Shown one piece after another: positions 7,303-16,694 of a stretch of 64,000 nt of DNA (within the stretch, counting starts at the first letter, position 1; every line of letters begins with the position of its first letter). Source of the stretch: Ignavibacteria bacterium (GTDB lineage Bacteria; Bacteroidota; Ignavibacteria; Ignavibacteriales; SURF-24); the NCBI GenBank assembly GCA_025612245.1, contig JAAXKQ010000021.1, forward strand, positions 40,504 to 104,503, written 5' to 3'. The position numbers and the translations under genes were made by a program. Below the pieces are notes generated by a model. It did not search any database, was not told the DNA's origin, and saw only the letters and a list, made by a program, of their open reading frames with translations.

Positions 7303-10032
7303 ATGCAAAATTTTATGTTGAATTTGTTGACGCATGTTTCGATAATGTGCTTCGTTTTTGAATTAATTGGGAATGCCGGTTCTGTAATGTTAAATATCTT
7401 AAATATTACCCGCTTTAGCGTAAAAACAGCTATTACTTCCTGCATAATAATATTATGCCTGGTGCTGTTATTCAATTTTAACAGGGCTCTTTCAATACAG
7501 CTATTCCCGCTGATAATGCTGCCAATCGTTGCTTTGGGATGGCTTTGGGGCATTAAAAAGGGTAGGATTGCCGAAGAACGCAGAGAGCAGAGAGCAGAGA
7601 GCATGAGGAAGATGCAGGAGAAAAAATCAACTGAAGGGAAAGCTTCCTGGGATGAGCATTTGCTGAGAGTGATAACCAACTCCTCGCCCCTGGGTATGCT
7701 TGCAATTAGTAACAATGAAGATGACATACTGTACTGTAACCACAGGTTTTGCGAAATATTTGACGTTGAGGATCATGAGGAAAAAATCCTCAGTGGTGAT
7801 CTGACAAATACCGGACTGATTGCCTTATGCACAAAAATGGTACGGGATGAAAAGGCATACCATGAAATCTTCAGGTCTGCGTTCAATTTCAGCGCCGGAA
7901 AAACTACCTGGACCAATATACAGTTCAAGGACGGGCGTATTATAAAACATCTTACCTCTCAGATCAGGGATGAAAATAAAGAATGCCTTGGCCGTCTTTT
8001 TACTTTTGAGGATATTACCGAAAGCAGAACCTATGAAGACCTATTAAAAAAACGATATGCTTATGAACACCTCCTTTATGAAATATCAAATCAGTTCATA
8101 AACGTTTCCCCGGAAGGCATTGACGCGGTCTTTACCTCATCGCTCAGGAGAATCTCTGAATTCCTGGATATGGATTCGGGATATTTCTACCAGGTCGATC
8201 ATGAAAAGGGAATTGCAAGCAATTTATTCGAGTGGCAAAGCAACAACTGCCTCTCGAAAATCAATAGCCTGGAGGTCGAATTCTGGCCTTCTTTTAAGGA
8301 AAGGCTCATTAACTTTGAGAAGGTGCTGATACCGGACGTTGAAGCCATGCCTGGTAATAGTTCACAGGAAAAGGAATTCCTAAGGAAACGCGGCGTCAGA
8401 TCCATTATCATTTCCCCGGTTGTTTCCGGTAAGAGACTTTCCGGCTTTATTGGCTTTAGCTCTTCTATCTCAAAGGAACTTCCCGATGATGCCGATGCAA
8501 TGCTGAATCTGACAGGTGACATCTTTGCAAACGCCCTGATGCTGAAACAGAAAAATGAGGCTCTGCTTGCAAGCGAGGAACGTTCCCGCCTCCTCCTGCA
8601 GCATTCAACCGATATGATCGGAATACTGGATATGGATGGATACGTAACTTATGTAAGCCCTGCATCCAAATCCATTACCGGAAAAGAACCCAATGAATGG
8701 CTTGGAAAACTCCTCTACTCGAACATTCATCCCGAAGACGCGGTAAAAGTAAGGAATATTGTCCGTGAATTTATTGAAAACCCGACCCTTCCTCCGGTAA
8801 AACTTTCACTGAGGCTTCCTGTTAACGGGAATGAAATGATAGTCCTGGAAAGCATATTTAACGGACAGCTAAATAATCCTTCTATAAAGGGAATTGTATG
8901 TAACTCCAGGGATATGTCGCAGCACGTCGCGCTCCAGGAGGCACTCAGAAATTCGCGCAACTTCCTGAATGCAATTATCGACAACGCCGGCGACCCGCTT
9001 TTTGTCAAGGACAGCAGCCACAGGTACACAATGGTTAACGAGGCTTTCTGCAGACTCTCCGGCCTCTGTAAGGAACAGATCCTTGGCAGGACGGACTTTG
9101 ACCTTGCCCCGGAAGAGCTTGCCAGGGATTATTTTGCAAAGGATGAATACCTGCTCGTCAACGGCGGAATGGAAATTTTTGAACTCGAGTTCTTTGACAG
9201 GCAGGGTAATAAGCATTTTCTCATAACAAATGAGACACTTTATATGGATGAAAAGGGGGAGAAATATATCATCGCCAGCATACGCGACGAAACTAAAAGA
9301 AAGGAGCTGGAGCAGGAGGTAAATAATGCGCTCATGAAGGAAAGGGAGCTGAACAGGCTCAAATCAAAATTTATCTCAATGGTCTCGCATGAGTACAGGA
9401 CTCCCCTTACGGCAATTCTTTCTTCAGCCGAACTACTGGAGCTTTTCGGCAATGAAATGACTAAGCCTGAAAGGCTCGGGCACCTGGAGAAAATTAAAAG
9501 CTCGGTTGACTTCCTGATTTCTATGCTAAACGAGGTGCTGCTTCTAAACAAAGCCGAAAGTATGCGAATGGAGTACAACCCTTCTGCTTTCGATCTGATT
9601 GCCTTCTCCAGGGAACTGATGAAAAACCTGGGCGGCAATTCATATTGCAATATTGAACTGGATGCGGATTTCAACTCGAGAAGAGTTGTGATGGATAAGA
9701 AGCTTCTTGGGCATATTCTTACAAACCTGCTCTCGAATGCCCTAAAGTATTCGCCCGAAGGAGGCAGTGTACTGTTTATTATCCGCTGCGGAAATGGACT
9801 GGTCAGCTTTGAAATCAGGGACAACGGCCTTGGAATTCCTCAGGAGGAACAACCAAGGCTTTTCGAACCATTCTTCAGGGCAAATAATGTTTTGCATATT
9901 GCAGGCTCAGGCCTGGGGCTTTCTATTGTAAAACACTGCGTGGAGCTTCATAAGGGCGAAATTTTATTTGAAAGTAAGCCTGGAGAAGGCACTAAATTCA
10001 TGCTCCGCCTGCCTGATGAATCAGAAGCTTAA
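7303..10032 (+). CDS. Membrane-anchored PAS/GAF sensor histidine kinase
   Basis: A 909-residue kinase opening a six-gene two-component block. Two hydrophobic helices lie near residues 38-57 and 63-83, then PAS (about 115-240), GAF (about 265-410), two PAS domains (about 425-545 and 560-675), HisKA with SHEYRTPLTAIL near 700, and HATPase with NLLSNALKYS, DNGLGIP and GSGLGLSIV. The PAS-GAF tandem implies cytoplasmic small-molecule or redox sensing. The first ATG at 7303 has only a weak AGAAGG site. Starts at 7336 or 7387 would still keep both helices, so the N-terminus is uncertain. The following gene encodes a LytTR response regulator and is the obvious partner. Confidence 0.88.
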   Translation: MQNFMLNLLTHVSIMCFVFELIGNAGSVMLNILNITRFSVKTAITSCIIILCLVLLFNFNRALSIQLFPLIMLPIVALGWLWGIKKGRIAEERREQRAESMRKMQEKKSTEGKASWDEHLLRVITNSSPLGMLAISNNEDDILYCNHRFCEIFDVEDHEEKILSGDLTNTGLIALCTKMVRDEKAYHEIFRSAFNFSAGKTTWTNIQFKDGRIIKHLTSQIRDENKECLGRLFTFEDITESRTYEDLLKKRYAYEHLLYEISNQFINVSPEGIDAVFTSSLRRISEFLDMDSGYFYQVDHEKGIASNLFEWQSNNCLSKINSLEVEFWPSFKERLINFEKVLIPDVEAMPGNSSQEKEFLRKRGVRSIIISPVVSGKRLSGFIGFSSSISKELPDDADAMLNLTGDIFANALMLKQKNEALLASEERSRLLLQHSTDMIGILDMDGYVTYVSPASKSITGKEPNEWLGKLLYSNIHPEDAVKVRNIVREFIENPTLPPVKLSLRLPVNGNEMIVLESIFNGQLNNPSIKGIVCNSRDMSQHVALQEALRNSRNFLNAIIDNAGDPLFVKDSSHRYTMVNEAFCRLSGLCKEQILGRTDFDLAPEELARDYFAKDEYLLVNGGMEIFELEFFDRQGNKHFLITNETLYMDEKGEKYIIASIRDETKRKELEQEVNNALMKERELNRLKSKFISMVSHEYRTPLTAILSSAELLELFGNEMTKPERLGHLEKIKSSVDFLISMLNEVLLLNKAESMRMEYNPSAFDLIAFSRELMKNLGGNSYCNIELDADFNSRRVVMDKKLLGHILTNLLSNALKYSPEGGSVLFIIRCGNGLVSFEIRDNGLGIPQEEQPRLFEPFFRANNVLHIAGSGLGLSIVKHCVELHKGEILFESKPGEGTKFMLRLPDESEA

Positions 10033-10113
10033 TGCCGAACAAGGAAAAGTCAAAGACTGCTAATGGGAAAATATTTGAGCTTCTAATTTTGATGCATTTA
10101 TTTATCTTTAGTA

Positions 10114-10151
10114 CCTGCTTTTTTAAGCCTTTTAGGGCCTGAAAAAGCAGG
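10114..10151. terminator. Hairpin downstream of the membrane kinase
   Basis: CCTGCTTTTT (10114-10123) and AAAAAGCAGG (10142-10151) form a perfect 10-bp inverted repeat with an 18-base loop. It sits 80 bases after the kinase stop and 112 bases before the LytTR regulator start, so it may partly separate their transcription. Confidence 0.5.
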
Positions 10152-10262
10152 GGCGTTTTAATTTATCCTCCTCATATAGCTAAAACAAGGAGCATTCACT
10201 TAATCAATAATACTCCGTAATTTTTGCTATATAACTGGCTTATTGTAAAGGTTTTAATTTGT

Positions 10263-11021
10263 ATGGAAAAGATACTGGTAATTGAAGATAATTCACCTGT
10301 ACGCGACAACATCAAACAGCTCCTGTATAAGGCAGGCTATGAGGTGCTGACGGCAGAGGACGGAAATGAGGGTGTGAAACTTGCAGCCCAAAATCTGCCC
10401 GACGTAATCATATGCGACATTATTATGCCCGGCATGGACGGCTATGACGTCCTTAAACAGTTGAGCTCCTCCAGGGTCACCTCCTCAATCCCTTTCATTT
10501 TTCTGACTGCCATGGCTGAAATGACCGACCTGAGGCTCGGAATGGAACTCGGAGCGGATGACTACCTGGTGAAACCATTTAAGGCAGGCGACCTCTTAAA
10601 GGCAATTAAAACAAGACTCGGCAAAAGAGGATTGATCACTAAGTCTGAAAACGAGTCTTTCCAGGCACCCGGCAGGGAGACTGTACTGAAAACCAGCTCT
10701 GTAATCTTAGCCGGAAACCCTCCCGAAGTCCTCAGGGTTTCTTCCATCATATATATTACTTCCAGCCAGGGATATTCCAGCGTATTTTCGAAGGATGGAA
10801 AAAAATTGCTCGTAAGGAAACTCATGAGAGAATGGGAGGAAATCCTGCCCGAAGATAGTTTTATCAGGATCCATAATTCGACTATCGTTAACCTTGAATA
10901 CCTGGAAAGGGTTGAAAAATGGTTTAATAATACGCTCAGGATCTACCTTAATGGCGTAAATTACCCCCTTGAGGTTAGTAAAAGATATACTCCAAGAGTA
11001 AGGGCAAGGCTAAGGGTGTAA
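10263..11021 (+). CDS. LytTR-family response regulator
   Basis: A 252-residue regulator. The receiver (residues 1-120) has the acidic pair in VIEDN, phosphoacceptor Asp in ICDIIMPGMDG, the switch Thr in FLTAM and the Lys of LVKPF. The C-terminal LytTR domain (about 150-250) has the typical end FIRIHNSTIVNL; such domains bind direct repeats in promoters as beta-fold binders. The ATG at 10263 is chosen over an upstream TTG at 10224 because the receiver begins there and AAAGG lies 11 bases before it. It is the only clear DNA-binding output in this six-gene island, so it probably executes the transcriptional response. Target promoters are unknown. Confidence 0.92.
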   Translation: MEKILVIEDNSPVRDNIKQLLYKAGYEVLTAEDGNEGVKLAAQNLPDVIICDIIMPGMDGYDVLKQLSSSRVTSSIPFIFLTAMAEMTDLRLGMELGADDYLVKPFKAGDLLKAIKTRLGKRGLITKSENESFQAPGRETVLKTSSVILAGNPPEVLRVSSIIYITSSQGYSSVFSKDGKKLLVRKLMREWEEILPEDSFIRIHNSTIVNLEYLERVEKWFNNTLRIYLNGVNYPLEVSKRYTPRVRARLRV

Positions 11022-11210
11022 AAATTTCTCCTCCGGCCCTACTATTGCCCGGGTCATACTTCCCTTCGTTTTTCCCGTTTATTTTGAAAATTCCCCGCTT
11101 ATTGCATAAAAAGGTCGTACATGACATTTATCGAGGCCAGCCCGACAAAAAGTGCTACTTTGAGGCCTCAAGTTGCATTCATTTGCCTAATGAGATTGGA
11201 GAACTTAAAA

Positions 11211-12275
11211 ATGGCTGATGTTCTTGTCGTAGAGGATGACTTTTTAACCCGTAACAATTTAACAGAGCTGCTGCAAAGAAGCGGCTATAAAGTGTTTTCT
11301 GCCGAAAGCGGGGAAGAAGCCCTCAAATTGCTGCAAAAACTGAACCCGGAAATCATCATCTCTGATATTATGATGCCAGGAATTGATGGCTATGAACTCT
11401 TAAGACGCGTCAACGCCGAGGAAAACGAAAACCATATACCATTTATTTTCCTGACTGCCAGAACAGAATTATCGGATTTCAGGCAGGGAATGCTTGCCGG
11501 AGTCGATGATTTCATTACAAAACCCTTCAAGGCTCAGGACCTCCTTAAATCAGTTGAAACACGCCTGAAGAAAAAAGAAAAATCCGAAAGAAAAATTGTT
11601 CAATTTAAAAACTGCGTTGCCTGCAACATTAGCCACGAATTCAGAACCCCGTTGATACCCATAATTGGCTATTCACAGCTCCTGACGGATAATTATCTGC
11701 ACCTGGAAGCCGATGAGGTCAGGGAAATCTCTCTTAAGATCAATTCTGCAGGAAACTGGATGCTAAGGCTCGTAGAGAAATTTCTGCTTCTCGTAGAACT
11801 CGATGAAGCTGACAGTATAGTTGAGAATTCATACTGCAACACAACTGAAGTAATTCATGCCTGCGCTCGACGGGTTGCCTCTTCAAATGCAAGGCTTGAA
11901 GACCTGTTTATTTCTTTGAAACCCGCAGCAGCAGTCAGCCTCCCTCAGCAGGATCTGGAAAGAATTGTCACTGAACTGCTCGAGAATGCATTCAGGTTCT
12001 CTAAAAACGGTTCTCCAATTGAAATTTCCTCTCATTCCACTCAGGATTATTTTATCCTGACAATAAGAGATTCAGGTATCGGCATGAGCCACCTGCAGCT
12101 TAAAACCGTTTCCTCATTCCTACAGTTCAACAGGCAGGGAATGCACAAGGCAGGTCTCGGGCTTGGACTTGCAATTGTAAAAAAACTGGCCGAGAAATAC
12201 GGCCTCAGCATTAATATTGAAAGCCAACCGGGAGAGTTCACACAGGTAAGCCTAAGACTGCCTTTAATACTGTGA
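11211..12275 (+). CDS. Receiver-histidine kinase fusion (REC-HisKA-HATPase)
   Basis: A 354-residue soluble protein with receiver first and kinase second. The receiver (1-120) has VVEDD, phosphoacceptor Asp in IISDIMMPGIDG, FLTAR and TKPF. HisKA follows with SHEFRTPLIPII, then HATPase with ELLENAFRFS, DSGIGMS and GLGLGLAIV. It has no sensor domain, so it is probably switched by phosphoryl transfer from a neighbouring kinase, as in known REC-HK intermediates. The ATG at 11211 has GGAGA eight bases upstream; in-frame starts at 11121 and 11190 would add a non-conserved leader. The 189 bases before it hold no gene. Confidence 0.88.
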   Translation: MADVLVVEDDFLTRNNLTELLQRSGYKVFSAESGEEALKLLQKLNPEIIISDIMMPGIDGYELLRRVNAEENENHIPFIFLTARTELSDFRQGMLAGVDDFITKPFKAQDLLKSVETRLKKKEKSERKIVQFKNCVACNISHEFRTPLIPIIGYSQLLTDNYLHLEADEVREISLKINSAGNWMLRLVEKFLLLVELDEADSIVENSYCNTTEVIHACARRVASSNARLEDLFISLKPAAAVSLPQQDLERIVTELLENAFRFSKNGSPIEISSHSTQDYFILTIRDSGIGMSHLQLKTVSSFLQFNRQGMHKAGLGLGLAIVKKLAEKYGLSINIESQPGEFTQVSLRLPLIL

Positions 12276-12363
12276 GCTGTTGAATGAGTGATGAAATGTC
12301 CCTGCTGCTTTTAATTTGAGATGAATGTTCAAACTCTGGAAAAATAGACGGAACTAATCGGAA

Positions 12364-14769
12364 ATGAGAATTAAAAAAAGAAATGATACTGAAATAAAAA
12401 AAATGAACCAGCATTCCGGAAGAATTGAAGATGTGGATTTGATACTGAATGCACTCTCCTCTGCAAGCGAGGGAATTGCAATAGTGGATGAAAATGATAA
12501 CCTGATCTATCTGAACCGGGCTTATGCAGATATCTTTGGCTTTGCCTTGGAAGAGCTCCTGGGAATAAACTGGAGAGACCGGGCTGGAAACGGGACTGTT
12601 GCCTCCGCCGGAGAGGAACTGCTTAGGGCAACTCTGGAGAAACGGTCCACCGGGGGACAAAGCCTTGAACATAACGGTTTTAGAAATGACGGATCTATTA
12701 TTACAGTTAAGTCCAGAACGGTTCTAAGACAGGATAAAACCGGCCTTTATAAGGGATTCATTTCTTATGTGAACGATATCACTGAGTTGAAGAAAACTGA
12801 ACGGGAGCTGTTACTCCTGAAAAGGGCAGTTGAAACCTCGGGCGAAGCCATTTTTATGACTGATGCCGCCGGCATATTTACATTTATTAATCCTGAATTT
12901 ACCTCTCTCTACGGCTATGAGGCGGAAGAAGTTATTGGAAAATCCACCCCGCTCGTCTTAAGAAGCAATTTAATCAGTCAGGAGGAAGCTGAAAGGGTAG
13001 AAATAAAACTGAAAAACCGCGAATCCTGTAGCGGCAGCTGGATAAACAAAACAAGGTTAGGACAGCTGGTGAACGTCGCTTTTACGATTAGTCCAATAAT
13101 GGATGAGAATGGCCAATTAAGTGGCTATCTTGCAATTCAAAGAGACGTGACTGAAAAGGTCAATGCCTTAGAGGCGCTGAAGAATTCAGAAAGGCTCCTT
13201 TCGGATATCATTAATTCTTTGCCCGAACCTACTTTTGTCATTAATAAGGAACACCAGGTCATAATCTGGAATAAGGCCGTCGAAGTCTTCACTGGCATTA
13301 AAGCCGAAGACATCCTCCTGAAGGATGATTATATTTATTCCAGGGCAATTTTCGGAAAAAACAGGCCGATTGCAGCCGACCTGCTCCTTGATCCCGATCC
13401 TGCATATGAAAACTTATACCTGAGTTTTCAAAGGTATGAAAACCTTGTCATTACGGAAATCAACACCAGGATACCCACGAAAACCGAAGATGTTTACGTC
13501 TGGGCCATCGCTTCAAAACTTTTCGATGCCGGGGGTAACCTGATTGGCGCAATTCAAACGCTCAGGGATATAACGGGCCTGAAGAAAATTGAGCAGGAAC
13601 TCAGGCTGACTAAGGAAATTGCAGAAGAGCACAACAGGCTCAAGTCTCATTTTATCGCCAGTATGAGCCATGAACTTAGAACGCCTCTGGTGGGAATTCT
13701 TGGCTTTTCAGAGATCCTTCTGGGTGAGACTGAAGATGAGGAAATGCATGAAAAAGTAAGCATCATCTTCAACAGCGGAAGAAGACTCCTGCAGACTCTG
13801 AACAGCATTCTTGATTTCTCAAAGCTGGAATCCAACCACTTTGAGATCCATAAGGAAGAGGTGGACTTGCCCAATCTAATGCAAGGGATCATTAGAATGT
13901 ATGAACCTCACGCCAGACAGAAAAATCTCCACCTGTCCCTGGAAATCAATGACGAGTATATCGTTACAAGGCTTGATAAATCCATTCTCCTTCACGCACT
14001 GAAAAATCTCCTCTCAAATGCAATTAAATTTACTTCAAAAGGGGAAATTAAGGCCTCTGTTTTCAAGGAGTTCGGCAATAACGGGGCAAACTGGGTATCT
14101 ATTTCCATAAAAGATACCGGCATCGGGATTTCACAGGAGAACCAGAAGTTTATCTTCGAACCTTTCAGGCAGGTTAGTGAGGGCTTTAACAGGAAATATG
14201 AGGGAACGGGACTGGGCCTTACACTTACAAAAAAGTATGTCGAACTGATGGATGGGAAAATTACCTTCTGGAGCAGAACCGGCGAAGGCACGACAGTTAA
14301 AATTAGCCTCCCCCTTAGCCCCGAGGAAAGCCTGGTTCAAAAAGAGGTGCCCGATTCTGAAAACGGAAATTCAACTGACAGCATTCAGTGTGAAAGAAAA
14401 CGTGTTGCGCCGGTATTGTTTGTTGAAGATGATTCCGTAAGCCAGACCGTAATGAAGCTTTTCCTCAAAGGGCTATGTGAGCTTGAAACAGCTACGGATG
14501 GGGAAACTGCCCTTAAAATGCTCACCAGTAAACAGTATTCGGCCATCCTCATGGATATAAACCTGGAAGGCGAACTTGACGGACTTGAAACTACCGCTGC
14601 TTTAAGGGAATTGCCTCAGTACAAATCTGTTCCTGTAATTGCCGTTACTGCTTATGCAACTCCGGGAGAAAAAGAATGGATCCTCAGCCAGGGATGTAAT
14701 TACTATTTGACTAAGCCTTTCACCAGGCTGGACATTACGGGACTCATCAAACAGATACTGGAAATCTGA
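12364..14769 (+). CDS. Hybrid histidine kinase (PAS x3-HisKA-HATPase-REC)
   Basis: An 801-residue soluble hybrid kinase. Three PAS domains span about residues 20-140, 145-265 and 275-410, then HisKA with SMSHELRTPLVGIL near 435, HATPase with NLLSNAIKFTS, DTGIGIS and GTGLGLTL, and a C-terminal receiver (about 680-800) with VEDDS, phosphoacceptor Asp in LMDINLEGELDG, TAYA and LTKPF. All catalytic residues are present. A hybrid kinase normally needs a phosphotransfer (Hpt) protein, and none is encoded in the island, so the relay partner lies elsewhere or phosphate passes to the neighbouring REC proteins. A second in-frame ATG lies at 12403. The gap to the next gene is only 19 bases. Confidence 0.9.
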   Translation: MRIKKRNDTEIKKMNQHSGRIEDVDLILNALSSASEGIAIVDENDNLIYLNRAYADIFGFALEELLGINWRDRAGNGTVASAGEELLRATLEKRSTGGQSLEHNGFRNDGSIITVKSRTVLRQDKTGLYKGFISYVNDITELKKTERELLLLKRAVETSGEAIFMTDAAGIFTFINPEFTSLYGYEAEEVIGKSTPLVLRSNLISQEEAERVEIKLKNRESCSGSWINKTRLGQLVNVAFTISPIMDENGQLSGYLAIQRDVTEKVNALEALKNSERLLSDIINSLPEPTFVINKEHQVIIWNKAVEVFTGIKAEDILLKDDYIYSRAIFGKNRPIAADLLLDPDPAYENLYLSFQRYENLVITEINTRIPTKTEDVYVWAIASKLFDAGGNLIGAIQTLRDITGLKKIEQELRLTKEIAEEHNRLKSHFIASMSHELRTPLVGILGFSEILLGETEDEEMHEKVSIIFNSGRRLLQTLNSILDFSKLESNHFEIHKEEVDLPNLMQGIIRMYEPHARQKNLHLSLEINDEYIVTRLDKSILLHALKNLLSNAIKFTSKGEIKASVFKEFGNNGANWVSISIKDTGIGISQENQKFIFEPFRQVSEGFNRKYEGTGLGLTLTKKYVELMDGKITFWSRTGEGTTVKISLPLSPEESLVQKEVPDSENGNSTDSIQCERKRVAPVLFVEDDSVSQTVMKLFLKGLCELETATDGETALKMLTSKQYSAILMDINLEGELDGLETTAALRELPQYKSVPVIAVTAYATPGEKEWILSQGCNYYLTKPFTRLDITGLIKQILEI

Positions 14770-14788
14770 GATTTATTAGGCATATCAT

Positions 14789-16540
14789 ATGAAGGAAGTC
14801 AGGAATACATTAGAAAGCCTTAAGAGCCTGCTCAATTCAAAGGGCAGGCCCAATCTGGTCTTTAAAGGACTTGCGGAAATACTTACTGAAATTGAGGAGG
14901 TAAATGACATGAAGCAGGTCAAAGTACTGCTCCTTAAATATGCCTTCGGCCTCGTCAGGTCCGAATCAGGTCTTTTTTCGGTCTGGGAAAATCTGTTCGA
15001 CGGGATGAGAATTATTGATAGCCAGGGAGTCATTCTTTCGGTGAATTCCGCTTTCTGCAGGCTCGTATGTAAAAAAGAAAAAGAGCTCGTTGGAATGCAC
15101 TATTTAACCGTGTATGACTTTTCAATGCGCGATGAGCTCCATGTCCTGGGCCGGGAAATGTTCAGGGAAAAAAATGCCAAAGTAAAACTGAAAATTACGC
15201 TCTGGAATGGCAAGAAACTGGACCTCGAGATCTCAACTATCAAGCTTGAGTACGAAACCGGCAACCCGGCGTTTTTGACCATGTTCCATGACATCACTGA
15301 AAACGAAGCGGTTAAGGAACAGCTCCAGGCTGAAAAAGAGGATTTGAGCATTACGCTGAAAAGTATCGGCGATGGAGTTATTACGACGGATTCTGACGAC
15401 AATATTTCAACTGTCAACAATGCCGCGGAGAAAATACTGGGCCTAAAGCAAAACCTGCTGAAAGGTAAGACCCTCTTCGAGATCTTTGAGCTTATAAGGA
15501 TCAAATCTGCGTTAAATTCAGATCAGTATGAATTGCAGGCAATACAGGGAAGTTCTGCAGCAGCAAGACAACAGAATAACGAGGTCTTTATCATTTATCC
15601 TCAAAGCGGCAACCAGAAAGTGGTCACTTTTTCGAGCTTTGAGAAGGTGAATCAGGAGGGCTGTGTAACCGGATTCGTTTATGTCTTAAGGGATGTGACC
15701 GAACAGATAAAGCTTGAAAGGCAGCTTAACCTGGCTCAGAAAATGGAATCTCTTGGACAGCTGGTCTCCGGAATCGCGCATGAGATCAATACGCCTATGC
15801 AGTATATCGGCGACAATAATGCCTTCCTCATGGAGTCCTTTCAATCCTTAAGCAAATTCATAACCGAGATCAATGAGGAAATCCTAAGAATGAAGGATGG
15901 CTGCTCAATGAAAGAATTTCTTACTGAGAAGCGCTTTGCATTTGAAATAGGCTACCTGTTAAATGAAATACCGGCCGCGCTGGAGCAGTCACTCAATGGA
16001 ATTGAAAGGGTGAACGGTATAATCTCGGCGCTGAAGGATTTTGCTCATCCGGGAGGAAAGGCAAAAACTCTTTCCAACATTAACCGCGGCATTGAGGTAA
16101 CGGCTTCCATATCGAAAAACGAATGGAAGTACGTAGCAGACATGGAAATGATACTTGACCCGGAATTGCCTTTGGTATACTGCTCTATTGATGAATTTAA
16201 CCAGGTCATTCTTAACCTGATTGTTAATGCCGCACACGCTATACAGGAGAAAACTGGGAAACATCCCGCAGAGAAAGGCAAAATCACCATAAAAACAAAA
16301 ATTGCCGGGGATAAAATCGAGGTGACTCTTGAGGATACCGGAACCGGGATAGCCCCTGAAAATATTTCCAGGATCTTCGACCCATTCTTTACTACAAAAC
16401 CGGTCGGAGTCGGAACCGGACAGGGACTTTCCATTGCGCATAACATTATCGTTAAAAAGCATAAAGGTGAACTTTTTGCCGAATCCGAATTAGGAAAGGG
16501 TTCAAAATTTATAATAAGATTAAGACATGGGAATAATTAA
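14789..16540 (+). CDS. PAS sensor histidine kinase with extended HisKA helices
   Basis: A 583-residue soluble kinase. A helical N-terminus (about 1-65) leads to PAS (about 70-180) and PAS (about 185-305), then an NtrB-like HisKA with GIAHEINTPMQYIG and a long helical insert before the HATPase (LNLIVNAAHAI, DTGTGIAPENI, FFTTKPVG, GQGLSIA). That arrangement is typical of kinases that pair with receiver-HD or NtrC-type regulators. It follows the hybrid kinase by 19 bases, so co-transcription is likely. The receiver-HD gene starts about 150 bases downstream and is a plausible partner. Confidence 0.88.
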   Translation: MKEVRNTLESLKSLLNSKGRPNLVFKGLAEILTEIEEVNDMKQVKVLLLKYAFGLVRSESGLFSVWENLFDGMRIIDSQGVILSVNSAFCRLVCKKEKELVGMHYLTVYDFSMRDELHVLGREMFREKNAKVKLKITLWNGKKLDLEISTIKLEYETGNPAFLTMFHDITENEAVKEQLQAEKEDLSITLKSIGDGVITTDSDDNISTVNNAAEKILGLKQNLLKGKTLFEIFELIRIKSALNSDQYELQAIQGSSAAARQQNNEVFIIYPQSGNQKVVTFSSFEKVNQEGCVTGFVYVLRDVTEQIKLERQLNLAQKMESLGQLVSGIAHEINTPMQYIGDNNAFLMESFQSLSKFITEINEEILRMKDGCSMKEFLTEKRFAFEIGYLLNEIPAALEQSLNGIERVNGIISALKDFAHPGGKAKTLSNINRGIEVTASISKNEWKYVADMEMILDPELPLVYCSIDEFNQVILNLIVNAAHAIQEKTGKHPAEKGKITIKTKIAGDKIEVTLEDTGTGIAPENISRIFDPFFTTKPVGVGTGQGLSIAHNIIVKKHKGELFAESELGKGSKFIIRLRHGNN

Positions 16541-16694
16541 TTCCCGGTGAATTTTTATTCCACTGTGAATATTTATTTCCTGCTTGCAGATACTTTGTAC
16601 AAGAACTAATTAACAATAATTTGCCGAATGCCAAATTTCTCGTAGATCAATTTCAGGCTGCTATTTTAATAAATCAATAGGAAACGTGAGTATA